A stretch of 12,100 bases of DNA from Acidobacteriota bacterium (GTDB lineage: Bacteria > Acidobacteriota > Terriglobia > UBA7540): the NCBI GenBank assembly GCA_021828245.1, contig JAKASC010000050.1, positions 1 to 12,100 on the forward strand, written 5' to 3'. Of the stretch, positions 1 to 8,125 are shown in pieces; within the stretch, counting starts at the first letter, position 1; the number at the start of each line of letters is the position of its first letter. The notes beneath the pieces were generated by a model. That model was given only the letters and a program-made list of their open reading frames with translations. It ran no database searches and was not told where the DNA came from. The translations under genes were made by a program, and so were the position numbers.

Positions 1-136
1 GGCTCTAGCTTCCGGCGACCCCGCGACGGCTCTCCGGGAGTATCAGCTCGGCCTTAAAACCGACCCGCGCAACTCGGTGGCGCTCGCCGCCGTCGAAAAA
101 CTGGAGGCGCAAGCTCACCATGACCATCGCCCCTAA
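1..136 (+). CDS. C-terminal end of a TPR-type protein (partial)
   Basis: The frame starting at base 2 is open from the left edge and stops at TAA 134-136, giving the last 44 residues of a protein whose start lies outside the window. The segment GDPATALREYQLGLKTDPRN has the spacing of a tetratricopeptide helix pair: small residues, an aromatic in helix B and an Asp-Pro turn. This suggests the last TPR of a repeat protein, followed by a short charged tail (KLEAQAHHDHRP). Its 3' end overlaps the start of the lolA-like gene by 17 bases, so the two are probably co-transcribed and perhaps translationally coupled. Function beyond protein-protein interaction cannot be read from this fragment. The TPR assignment rests on one repeat and is an inference. 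Confidence 0.6.
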   Translation, partial: ALASGDPATALREYQLGLKTDPRNSVALAAVEKLEAQAHHDHRP

Positions 137-812
137 GCGAGCCGCCTATGGGTTACGACTTGCCGCGCTGTTAGCATTTTTGCCGGCGGCTGCCACAGCC
201 CGGGGTGCGAGCCCAAGCTTCTCACAGCTTCCTCTCAAGGGCCTTGTCCGCAAAGTGGAGCGCAGTTACAACGGCGTGCGCGCTTTGCGCGCCCATTTTG
301 TTCAGACCTACATTTCTGGTGGCAGCCGCCGAACCGAATCAGGAACGGTTCTGTTCGCCAGGGGCGGCCGCATGAGGTGGGATTATCTCCAGCCTCAACC
401 AAAGCTGTTCCTCTCCGATGGGAAGCAGGTTTTGCTCTATCTCCCCTCCGAAGGCCAGCTTGACCGGTCCTCGGTCAAAAAAAGCGAAGATTATCGCGTT
501 CCCTTCCGTTTGCTGCTAACCCGCCTTCATCTCCACAAATATTTTTCCAAGATTGAAGATGGCGGCAAGGCGCTGCCTCATCCGGCGGAAGATCGAGTGC
601 TCCTCGGAATCCCGAAGGGCGGCGCTCGTGCTGGCTACCGCCAAGTGCTGATGGAATTCGACCCTCGTCTCAACTTGCGGCGCCTCGTCATCACTTATAC
701 AGACGGCAGCCGCATGGATTTCCATTTTGATCACATCAAGCGTAACCCGCCAATCCCGCCGGGCACTTTCAAATTTCACGCACCGGCCGGCACAGAGATT
801 GTCCAGGAATAA
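120..812 (+). CDS. lolA: LolA-like outer-membrane lipoprotein carrier protein
   Basis: A 230-residue exported protein. Residues 1-27 form a signal peptide: a basic start, a Leu/Ala-rich core and an AxA-type end near Ala25-Thr-Ala27. The mature part has the LolA pattern. There is an early helix with LRAHFVQTY, then strands with SGTVLFARGGRMRWDY, then PKLFLSDGKQVLLYLP. In LolA this segment forms the open beta-barrel that holds the acyl chains of lipoproteins as they cross the periplasm from LolCDE to the outer membrane. The length is typical of the family. ATG 120 has GGAGG at 103-107, 12 bases upstream, and overlaps the end of the preceding TPR-type gene. No LolB or LolCDE gene is visible here. 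LolA-related proteins with other periplasmic roles cannot be excluded. Confidence 0.85.
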   Translation: MTIAPKRAAYGLRLAALLAFLPAAATARGASPSFSQLPLKGLVRKVERSYNGVRALRAHFVQTYISGGSRRTESGTVLFARGGRMRWDYLQPQPKLFLSDGKQVLLYLPSEGQLDRSSVKKSEDYRVPFRLLLTRLHLHKYFSKIEDGGKALPHPAEDRVLLGIPKGGARAGYRQVLMEFDPRLNLRRLVITYTDGSRMDFHFDHIKRNPPIPPGTFKFHAPAGTEIVQE

Positions 813-1064
813 TCACCTTATCGTTGGCCACGCTATCCACAAACCCACGCCGGTTGCCACCTGGCGCCGAACAGCGGATGTAACGGGCGAGACGTGTTGA
901 GCCCTCTATGTTGCAAAACCATTCTTTATACCTGCCAGAAAATCTATTCATTTGACCGCTGACGTGCCTGTCTTTAATGTGAAGTAGCCAGTGACGGATC
1001 TGGGCAAGACGCTGGTGACTTCGTTTCGCATGGGTCGGCGGGGGAGAAAGCGACAACCAATCCG

Positions 1065-2345
1065 ATGAAGCTTCAACAACGAATTTGGCCGGCGGTTCTC
1101 CCGATGCTTTTGGCGACAGCGCTTTGCGCCTATGGACAGGATTCGGCCCCGTCCACAACACCCACGGCGAGTCCGACATCAACACCAGCAACCGCGAATC
1201 CGGCGGCGGGTGCCTCTTCGGCGGCGCCCATCACCACCACCCCAACGCCGGTCGCGCCCAGCCCGCAACCCATGCCCTATCCCTCGATGGGCGGGCCGCT
1301 GACGCTGCCCTCCACGCTGATGTTTAACGCCGGACCGCTCGGCAAGGTGAACGTGGGAGGTGTGGTGAGCGGTATTGGCGTCGTCCAGAACAACTGGGTT
1401 CCTGGAGATCAAGCCAGCCGCTGGGATTTGGACAACGGCCAGGTTTTTATCGAAAAGACCAATGGCTGGTGGCAGTACTTCATTCAAGCCGGAGCCTACA
1501 ACATTCCTGACCTGGGCTTGCCCACGTTATCCACCTCGGATTGGGTCAAGCAGCTTTATGGTCCCTTTCCCCAGGGGTTCCTGAAGATTCAACCGAGCGC
1601 CAAAAACAATTTCTCGATGGAAATCGGTGCGCTGCCGACGCTCATCGGCGCCGAGACCACCTTCGACTTCGAGAACGTGAACATCTCGCGCGGCATTTTA
1701 TGGAACCAGGAGAACGCGGTCAATCGTGGCGTGCAGCTCAACGATTCCTGGGGTCACTTCAGCGGCTCTATTTCGTGGAACGACGGATTTTATTCTAACC
1801 GTTACACCTGGATTTCGGGGTCGCTGAGTTACGCGCCCAATCCCGCCAACTCTATCACCTTCGTGGGCGCGGGCAACCTCGGGCAAACAAAATTCACCAC
1901 ATTCGCGACCCCGGTGCAGAACAACTCTCAAATCTACAACATCATTTACACGTACACGCGCAAGGCTTGGGTGATCAACCCCTATTTCCAGTACACGGAC
2001 GTTCCAACCAACGCACAGATTGGCATCGCGCACGGGGCTTCAACGACCGGGGGCGCGTTGCTGCTGACTTACAATTTCAAGAACGGTTTCTCGATGTGCG
2101 GCCGCGGGGAATACATCACCAGTTCGGGAAACGCCGCCGAAAGCGCCGTGAACTTGATCTACGGGCCGGGGAGTTCAGCGTGGTCGCTGACGCTGACGCC
2201 GACCTATCAAAAGCACCGATTCTTCCTCCGCGTAGAGGTCGGCTTGGTGGAGGCACAGAACATTACCCCAGGCGACGCTTTCGGTCCGTTGGGTCTTAAC
2301 AAGAGCCAACTGCGGGGTGTGATTGAGTCCGGCTTTGTGTTCTGA
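1065..2345 (+). CDS. outer-membrane beta-barrel porin (OmpL/BBP2-like)
   Basis: A 426-residue protein. Residues 1-25 form a clear signal peptide (basic start, hydrophobic core, Ala-Tyr-Gly-Gln end). Next comes a low-complexity Pro/Ser/Thr/Ala linker to about residue 75. The rest has alternating hydrophobic/polar strands rich in aromatic and Asn/Gly residues, ending in Phe-Val-Phe, the terminal aromatic used by the Bam machinery. This fits an outer-membrane barrel of the 'beta-barrel porin-2' type (OmpL-like, PF07642), probably passing small solutes. The family name is from memory of similar proteins, not a search. The start at ATG 1065 is set by the signal peptide; the purine-rich GGGGGAGAAAG near 1040 is rather far away for a ribosome site. 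It lies just upstream of glnA on the same strand, so a role in uptake of a nitrogenous solute is conceivable but unproven. Confidence 0.75.
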   Translation: MKLQQRIWPAVLPMLLATALCAYGQDSAPSTTPTASPTSTPATANPAAGASSAAPITTTPTPVAPSPQPMPYPSMGGPLTLPSTLMFNAGPLGKVNVGGVVSGIGVVQNNWVPGDQASRWDLDNGQVFIEKTNGWWQYFIQAGAYNIPDLGLPTLSTSDWVKQLYGPFPQGFLKIQPSAKNNFSMEIGALPTLIGAETTFDFENVNISRGILWNQENAVNRGVQLNDSWGHFSGSISWNDGFYSNRYTWISGSLSYAPNPANSITFVGAGNLGQTKFTTFATPVQNNSQIYNIIYTYTRKAWVINPYFQYTDVPTNAQIGIAHGASTTGGALLLTYNFKNGFSMCGRGEYITSSGNAAESAVNLIYGPGSSAWSLTLTPTYQKHRFFLRVEVGLVEAQNITPGDAFGPLGLNKSQLRGVIESGFVF

Positions 2346-2408
2346 GCCGATGGACCCGGCTGCGCGGCGGCCCGAACGCGGGGCGCGACGCCCTGTGAAA
2401 ACAGTTTC

Positions 2409-2425
2409 CAGGCGCTCCACGCCTG
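2409..2425 (+). promoter_or_regulatory. 6-bp hairpin in the glnA leader region
   Basis: CAGGCG (2409-2414) and CGCCTG (2420-2425) form a perfect 6-bp stem with loop CTCCA, ending 16 bases before the AGGGGG ribosome-binding site of glnA. There is no T-tract, so it is unlikely to terminate the porin transcript. It could be an mRNA processing or stability element between the porin and glnA, or chance. A smaller stem, GGGCG-CGA-CGCCC, lies at 2381-2393. Confidence 0.25.
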
Positions 2426-2458
2426 ATAATTCAACGTTGAAGGGGGATGAAGATAGAC

Positions 2459-3883
<1,425 letters not shown>

Positions 3884-3943
3884 CTGGCGGCATCGTTTCT
3901 AGGGCTGCTCCTGGTACTTGCTCCTGTACCGCCGCCCCTGTAG

Positions 3944-3962
3944 CGCCGCTCTATGAGCGGCG
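3944..3962 (+). repeat. REP-like GC-rich hairpin downstream of glnA
   Basis: CGCCGCTC (3944-3951) and GAGCGGCG (3955-3962) form a perfect 8-bp stem with a TAT loop, preceded by CCCCTGTAG. There is no following T-run, so it is a weak candidate for an intrinsic terminator. It resembles the small imperfect-palindrome units that recur in intergenic DNA of many bacteria. A second stem (GGTAC 3913-3917 with GTACC 3926-3930) lies just before it. Only one copy is seen in this window, so the repeat status is an inference. Confidence 0.4.
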
Positions 3963-3978
3963 AAGGGTCTTTGCCTGA

Positions 3979-4407
3979 TCAATACGGAGCTTAGCCGACG
4001 ATTGCCCAATACGCGGGGCCTTGGCCTGGTCGCAGACACAAATCCCCCCAACGACCAGCCACCAGGCCAGCCCCGCACCAACCACGCCCACCCCGCCTCC
4101 AGGAGGACCGCTGGGATCGAACGGCTTTGCCGTCACCTTCAATCTGGTGCCGCTCGCGGTCCTCGGGCTCCAGGCGGCGCGCGCGGAAATGCGGAGGAAT
4201 GTGCTTCGACAGTATGCGGCATACACGGGCGGGGTTGTTTACACGCCCTGGAAGAGCCATTCCGTTCAGAGCATGCTCCAGCAGATCGCCGTCGAGATCA
4301 ACAGCGAGTACATCCTGACTTATGTCCCTAGCACAGTCAACCAACCCGGGTTCCATGGGGTTGTCCTTGCGCGTGCGGGTTACTTTTATGGGCCGGACGT
4401 CAAGTGA
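3979..4407 (+). pseudogene. remnant of a VWFA-related acidobacterial protein (C-terminal part)
   Basis: The frame is open from 3979 (after a TGA at 3976) to the stop at 4405-4407, but has no ATG, GTG or ribosome site near its beginning; the first usable codon is TTG 4021. The second half, from QYAAYTGGVVYTPWKSHSVQ through INSEYILTYVPSTVNQPGFH to RAGYFY, matches the end of VWFA-related proteins (TIGR03436-like), where it follows the von Willebrand factor A fold. The upstream VWFA domain with its metal-binding DxSxS motif is missing. Between PGFHGV and ARAGYF about ten residues seem to be deleted compared with the usual pattern. A Pro/Thr linker (SPAPTTPTPPPGG) precedes the domain. The missing front, missing start and internal deletion point to a decayed gene. 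A short functional protein from TTG 4021 (128 residues) is less likely. Confidence 0.6.
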
Positions 4408-4644
4408 AGAGTGCGGGCGGGGGAGTTGCGGTTGAGAACGGTGGCGATATACACGACCTGCGCCGATCGCAATAAACCATTCATGTCAGGTACCGTGCCA
4501 TGAAGCTCTTGTGTGGCGAGAGGATTCGCCGGTCGCAAATTGGCCGGTAGGAACGAAACCCCTCGAAGCCAACTGCCAATCGTTCTGGTGGTAAGGGATG
4601 CCGCAAAGAGGGTCTCCTGGCGTATACTGCCGGAGCCGTGACAG

Positions 4645-4651
4645 AAGGAGG
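4645..4651 (+). promoter_or_regulatory. strong Shine-Dalgarno site that sets the phosphoesterase start
   Basis: AAGGAGG is followed by 7 bases and then GTG 4659. The earlier in-frame GTG 4638 lies upstream of this site and has no Shine-Dalgarno sequence of its own, so 4659 is the preferred start. Confidence 0.75.
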
Positions 4652-4658
4652 ACGAGGA

Positions 4659-6446
4659 GTGACAGACATTCATGGGCAAGGGCGGAGGCGAGGAGGTCGA
4701 AGATCGGGAGTGATGCTGGTTCCCATTCTGCTAATGTTCGGTTGCGTGAGGGTGGGGGCATCGAGCGGTCGGCACGGCAAGGAATCGCAGGCGCAAATCG
4801 TTGCCCATCTGCGGGCACGCATCCGGCATGTGTTTGTGATTTATCAGGAGAATCGTTCGTTTGACTTTTATTTTGGGGATTATCCGGGAGCAGATAATCT
4901 CACCACCGCCGAAGCGCGCCAGCACGGCTTTCGTCAATGGGACCCCCTCGGCCATACGTGGGTCACGCCATTTTTCCTCGAAACCCCCGACGTCGGAGAC
5001 CCTAACCACTCGCGCCCATCTCTGATTGCCAAATCCGACGACGGGCGCATGGATCGCTTTGTGGCCGCCGAGGAACTTGGGTTGAAGCAGCACGGCCGAA
5101 GCGCGCAATATGCGCACCAGATGGGCCTGTTGACCATGGCCTTTGAGGATTGCCACACGGTTCCTTTCCTCTGGTTTTACGCTCATCATTTCGCTCTTTA
5201 CGACCACATTTTTGAGGGGATGTACGGTCCTTCGACGCCGGGCAACATTGACTTGATTGCTGCGCAGACCGGGCAGACGCAGTGGGCGCGAAACCCCAAC
5301 CAAGCGGTTGCCCCTGACGATAAGGGGGTGGGCGAGCCGATTGTGAATGATCATAATCCCCCGTGGGGCCCTTATGCCAACGGCCGAGTGCCCCGACATC
5401 CTGCCTTGGACCAAACCTATGCGACGGTGCTATTGACGTTGCTGGGCAAAAAGGCCACGTTGGCCAAAAGGGACAATGCCGGGGTCAAGCAGGACATCAC
5501 AGAACTCGCCAAGCTTGACCGCCGCGCTATTCCTTGGGGGTGGTATCAGCAAGGCTTCGGGAACGGCCAGGGCAACTATCACCCCGGTTACGTTCCGCAC
5601 CACAACGCGCCGCAATACTTCGGCTACATCCGTTTGAACGCCCCAATCTGGAGCGGCGTTCATGGCTTGAGTGATTTCACCAGGGTCATCCAGCAGCGTC
5701 GCCTGCCGCCGCGCAGCGTGGACTTCATTAAGGGCGGTCAGGGAAACCCTTTTGGCTGGAAGCCCGCCAACCCCAGCCCATGGGTCCAGGCGCACTACAG
5801 CGGTGACGACGACCATCCAGCCTCTTCCGACTCCCAAATTGCCGAATCCTTTGTGGCGCATTATGTCAACCTGATTGCGCACAGCCCTTACTGGCCGAGT
5901 TCGGTCATCATTATCTTTTGGGACGATCCCGGCGGCTTTTACGATCATGTTCCACCGCCACAATTTGAACGTTGTCCCGACGGCCATCCTTGCGGGGATG
6001 GCCCCCGGATTCCGTTGATTTTGATTTCTCCGTATGCCAAGTCAGGAGCCATCGTTTCCGCTCCGGGCGATCATGCTTCGTTTGCTAAATTTCTCGACGT
6101 TTTATTCGGCCTTCCGCCGCTGGCCTCGTTGCCGGATGAAAAGCCGTATCTTCCCGAAGGCCCGCGCGACGCCAATCCGCGCCTCACGAATTTGCTGGGA
6201 GGATTTGATCCGGCGCGGCTGGCGGGCCGGCGGCCGCCCATTCCGGCCTCGGCGGCGGAAATTCCCGACGCCATCGTGGACCATTTTCCACCGGCCATGA
6301 CCTGCCGTCAGACCGGCGTCATGCCCGTTCGCGTGCCGGGCGCAGCGACCCATCCGCCCGCTGGATTTAATCCCCGGCCGCGCAACCGTCCATCGCATCG
6401 CGCCCAGGCTCAGGTTGGCCGCAAACGGCGCTCAGGGAGGCGATAG
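4659..6446 (+). CDS. secreted phosphoesterase (phospholipase C / acid phosphatase family)
   Basis: A 595-residue protein of the phosphoesterase family PF04185, which hydrolyses phosphate esters such as phosphatidylcholine or phosphomonoesters outside the cytoplasm. Visible hallmarks are HVFVIYQENRSFDFYFGDYP (Glu64, Asn65), YGPSTPGNID (Ser192/Thr193, candidate nucleophile region), FWDDPGGFYDHVPPP (Asp422, Asp423), and GPRIPLILISPYAKSG with DHASFAKFLD near the end. By analogy with Francisella AcpA, the Glu-Asn and Asp-Asp pairs and the Ser/Thr would form the metal and catalytic site. The N-terminus has Arg clusters (residues 9-15), a hydrophobic stretch 18-28 and Cys29 in Leu-Met-Phe-Gly-Cys, which fits a loose lipobox, so it may be a lipoprotein. 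The last 50 or so residues are Pro/Arg-rich and look disordered. GTG 4659 is chosen for its strong ribosome site. Substrate cannot be decided from sequence. Confidence 0.88.
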   Translation: MTDIHGQGRRRGGRRSGVMLVPILLMFGCVRVGASSGRHGKESQAQIVAHLRARIRHVFVIYQENRSFDFYFGDYPGADNLTTAEARQHGFRQWDPLGHTWVTPFFLETPDVGDPNHSRPSLIAKSDDGRMDRFVAAEELGLKQHGRSAQYAHQMGLLTMAFEDCHTVPFLWFYAHHFALYDHIFEGMYGPSTPGNIDLIAAQTGQTQWARNPNQAVAPDDKGVGEPIVNDHNPPWGPYANGRVPRHPALDQTYATVLLTLLGKKATLAKRDNAGVKQDITELAKLDRRAIPWGWYQQGFGNGQGNYHPGYVPHHNAPQYFGYIRLNAPIWSGVHGLSDFTRVIQQRRLPPRSVDFIKGGQGNPFGWKPANPSPWVQAHYSGDDDHPASSDSQIAESFVAHYVNLIAHSPYWPSSVIIIFWDDPGGFYDHVPPPQFERCPDGHPCGDGPRIPLILISPYAKSGAIVSAPGDHASFAKFLDVLFGLPPLASLPDEKPYLPEGPRDANPRLTNLLGGFDPARLAGRRPPIPASAAEIPDAIVDHFPPAMTCRQTGVMPVRVPGAATHPPAGFNPRPRNRPSHRAQAQVGRKRRSGRR

Positions 6447-6475
6447 AGGCTGTGGGCTTCAATGGGGAAGGCGGA

Positions 6476-6510
6476 GGCGCTGGCGTGCTGACGTCCGGCG
6501 CCACTTTTCT
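6476..6510 (+). terminator. probable intrinsic terminator after the phosphoesterase gene
   Basis: GGCGCTGG (6476-6483) pairs with CCGGCGCC (6495-6502), an 8-bp stem including one G-T pair, with an 11-base loop. It is followed by ACTTTTCT, with four T at 6505-6508. It starts 29 bases after the stop codon. The T-tract is short, so confidence is moderate. Confidence 0.45.
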
Positions 6511-6530
6511 GGCCCTTTGCGTAAGATGAA

Positions 6531-6713
6531 ATGCCTATGGGCGGCAATCAATTCACGGGAGCGCCGAAAGGTTTAGGGAGCGCGGAGTCTATGCAGAAGG
6601 TCAAAGAGAGTGTGCCATCCTCCACGACTCGAGCCGTTTTCACGGACAGTCAATTTTGGGTTCCCGTGGCGGTGCTGGCACTAGGAATCCTGCTGCTGAT
6701 TTATCTTCATTGA
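6531..6713 (+). CDS. small single-pass membrane protein, unknown function
   Basis: Sixty residues. The first 40 are polar, with Gly/Ser/Thr and a short charged segment (MQKVKESV). Residues 43-58 (FWVPVAVLALGILLLI) form one hydrophobic helix ending in YLH at the C-terminus, so it would be tail-anchored with its soluble part probably in the cytoplasm. The start may be ATG 6531 or ATG 6537; neither has a good ribosome site. The stop lies 25 bases before the earliest start of the transporter gene on the same strand. It is not recognised as a known family. The clean soluble-part/helix division supports a real gene, but short GC-rich frames can look like this by chance. It may be an accessory subunit of the neighbouring transporter; that is a guess from position. 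Confidence 0.45.
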   Translation: MPMGGNQFTGAPKGLGSAESMQKVKESVPSSTTRAVFTDSQFWVPVAVLALGILLLIYLH

Positions 6714-6738
6714 GGGGCCAAAGCCACTGCGAGCATCG

Positions 6739-8022
6739 GTGGAACAACGTCCAGTCAATACGGCTCGATCCTTGCACGAGATGGGGGTGGTCTGTGGACT
6801 GGCGGCGGGGGCTTGGTTGGCTGGCGCCGAGGCGCCCACCAAGCTGGTGACCATCGGCCTTTCGCCCTTCCTCGTTTCTCTCGCCATGGTGGGCGGCGTG
6901 TTCGTGGCACGCTGGACACTGCCGACCATCCTCAAAGGAACGGGCTATGTCTTCGCCGATCTTCGCCACAAATCCTACTTGATGATCTGGGCGGTCCTGG
7001 CGGGCTCGCTCTGGGCGGTGGGCAACACGCTGACGGTGTTTGCGGTCCGTGACGTGGGCCTTTCAATCGCGTTTCCGCTCTGGAACGTTAACAGTCTGGT
7101 CGGCGTCTTTTGGGGTTGGTTTTTCTTCCGCGAGCTCCGAGGCGCCGGCCCGGGCACGGCCGTGAAGGTGGTCGGCGGCGCGATAGCCATTTTGGGAGGA
7201 GCCGTCGTCCTAGCCTATGCCTCTTCCCATGAAGCCTCCGCCTCGCCGCATCGCGCCCTTTCCGGAATCGCGGCCGCCGTGGGCGCTGGACTGATGTTCG
7301 GCACCATGTATATTCCTTACCGTAAAGCCTATCTGAGCGGCATGAACCCCATCTCGTTCGTCACCGTTTTCACCGTGGGCGAGGTCATCACGATGTCGGC
7401 GTTGGCGGTCGCCTTCAGCGGCGGTGCCGCCTCGGTGGTTGCCCAACTGCGGCAGGCTCGACCCGCTCTATTTTGGCTCTTCCTGGGGGGATTCTGCTGG
7501 GTGGTCGGCGATCTCTTCCAGAACTATGCCGCTAAATATATCGGGATCGGACGCGGCGTTCCCCTCTCCAACACCAACCAACTTTGGGGGCTTGCCTGGG
7601 GAGCACTGGTCTTCAGCGAATTCGCCGGGCACGGCAGGCTAACGCTAGTGATGGTCGTGGTGGGCTCGGTGGCCATGATTCTGGGCGCCATTGCCATCAG
7701 CAGCGCCGCGGCGCCGGAGGGAGAACAAGTTTCCACCCAGCAAGCCATCGCACGTGAGTGCCATCGCTACGGAATCAGTTTGGAAGATGCCCAGGCTGCC
7801 CAGCACGGTGAAGACGTGGTGGCGCGTGCGGCGCCGTCACACCGAGGGTGGGATGCAGTGGTGGTCGCGGCTGCCAGCGGGATTTTCTTGTGGCTGGGGG
7901 CCAACGCTCAGGTTCCTGCGCTCCACTTGCGGCAAGGCTGGATGCTCGGTTTAGTGCTTTTGATGCTGGTGTTCCTGGTCGGCAGCGGTTGGCTCTTGTG
8001 GAAGCGCACAAGGTTTTCGTAG
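6739..8022 (+). CDS. DMT-superfamily sugar transporter (GRP/RhaT-like)
   Basis: A 427-residue polytopic inner-membrane protein. About ten helices between residues 14 and 323 form two halves with matching motifs: FPLWNVNSLVGVFWGWFFFRE (about residues 111-131) in the first half and VPLSNTNQLWGLAWGALVFSE (about 274-293) in the second. Such inverted repeats are typical of drug/metabolite transporters. The Asn/Gln-Trp-Gly pattern resembles glucose/ribose (GRP) and rhamnose (RhaT) porters, so proton-linked sugar uptake is the best guess. Unusually, a hydrophilic stretch of about 48 residues follows helix 10, and then two more helices (about 372-391 and 401-422) end the protein. The start is uncertain: GTG 6739 or ATG 6781 (Met15, just before helix 1), neither with a strong ribosome site. 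The dehydrogenase gene 103 bases downstream suggests that an imported sugar or polyol is then oxidised. Confidence 0.75.
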   Translation: MEQRPVNTARSLHEMGVVCGLAAGAWLAGAEAPTKLVTIGLSPFLVSLAMVGGVFVARWTLPTILKGTGYVFADLRHKSYLMIWAVLAGSLWAVGNTLTVFAVRDVGLSIAFPLWNVNSLVGVFWGWFFFRELRGAGPGTAVKVVGGAIAILGGAVVLAYASSHEASASPHRALSGIAAAVGAGLMFGTMYIPYRKAYLSGMNPISFVTVFTVGEVITMSALAVAFSGGAASVVAQLRQARPALFWLFLGGFCWVVGDLFQNYAAKYIGIGRGVPLSNTNQLWGLAWGALVFSEFAGHGRLTLVMVVVGSVAMILGAIAISSAAAPEGEQVSTQQAIARECHRYGISLEDAQAAQHGEDVVARAAPSHRGWDAVVVAAASGIFLWLGANAQVPALHLRQGWMLGLVLLMLVFLVGSGWLLWKRTRFS

Positions 8023-8040
8023 TGGGAGGCTCGGCCCAGG

Positions 8041-8050
8041 AGAAATTTCT
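8041..8050. promoter_or_regulatory. palindrome AGAAATTTCT next to the dehydrogenase promoter
   Basis: A perfect 10-bp palindrome directly abutting the -35-like element of the candidate promoter. Its left half, AGAAATT, recurs at 8101-8107. A position touching the -35 element would suit a repressor or activator site. No regulator gene is adjacent, and a 10-bp AT-rich palindrome can occur by chance. Confidence 0.3.
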
Positions 8051-8079
8051 TGGACAAAGGGCCGGGAGCGTTTTAAGAT
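8051..8079 (+). promoter_or_regulatory. candidate sigma-70-type promoter for the dehydrogenase gene
   Basis: TGGACA (8051-8056; 5 of 6 matches to TTGACA), a 17-base spacer and TAAGAT (8074-8079; 4 of 6 matches to TATAAT), 46 bases before the GTG start. This would give the dehydrogenase its own promoter in addition to any readthrough from the transporter. In the expected leader, TAAGCGG occurs twice (8092-8098 and 8107-8113). Confidence 0.4.
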
Positions 8080-8125
8080 ACCGGCGTAACCTAAGCGGTT
8101 AGAAATTAAGCGGACAGGAGGCACC

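Noticed and set aside
952..978. Promoter-like TTGACC and TTTAAT upstream of the porin
   Set aside because: Both boxes match 5 of 6, but the spacing is only 15 bases; not strong enough to annotate.
4623..4628. TATACT, a -10-like element just before the phosphoesterase gene
   Set aside because: No acceptable -35 element at 16-18 bases upstream.
4731..5414. 227-residue minus-strand frame inside the phosphoesterase gene
   Set aside because: Antisense to a gene with clear catalytic motifs; no ribosome site, signal or family resemblance.
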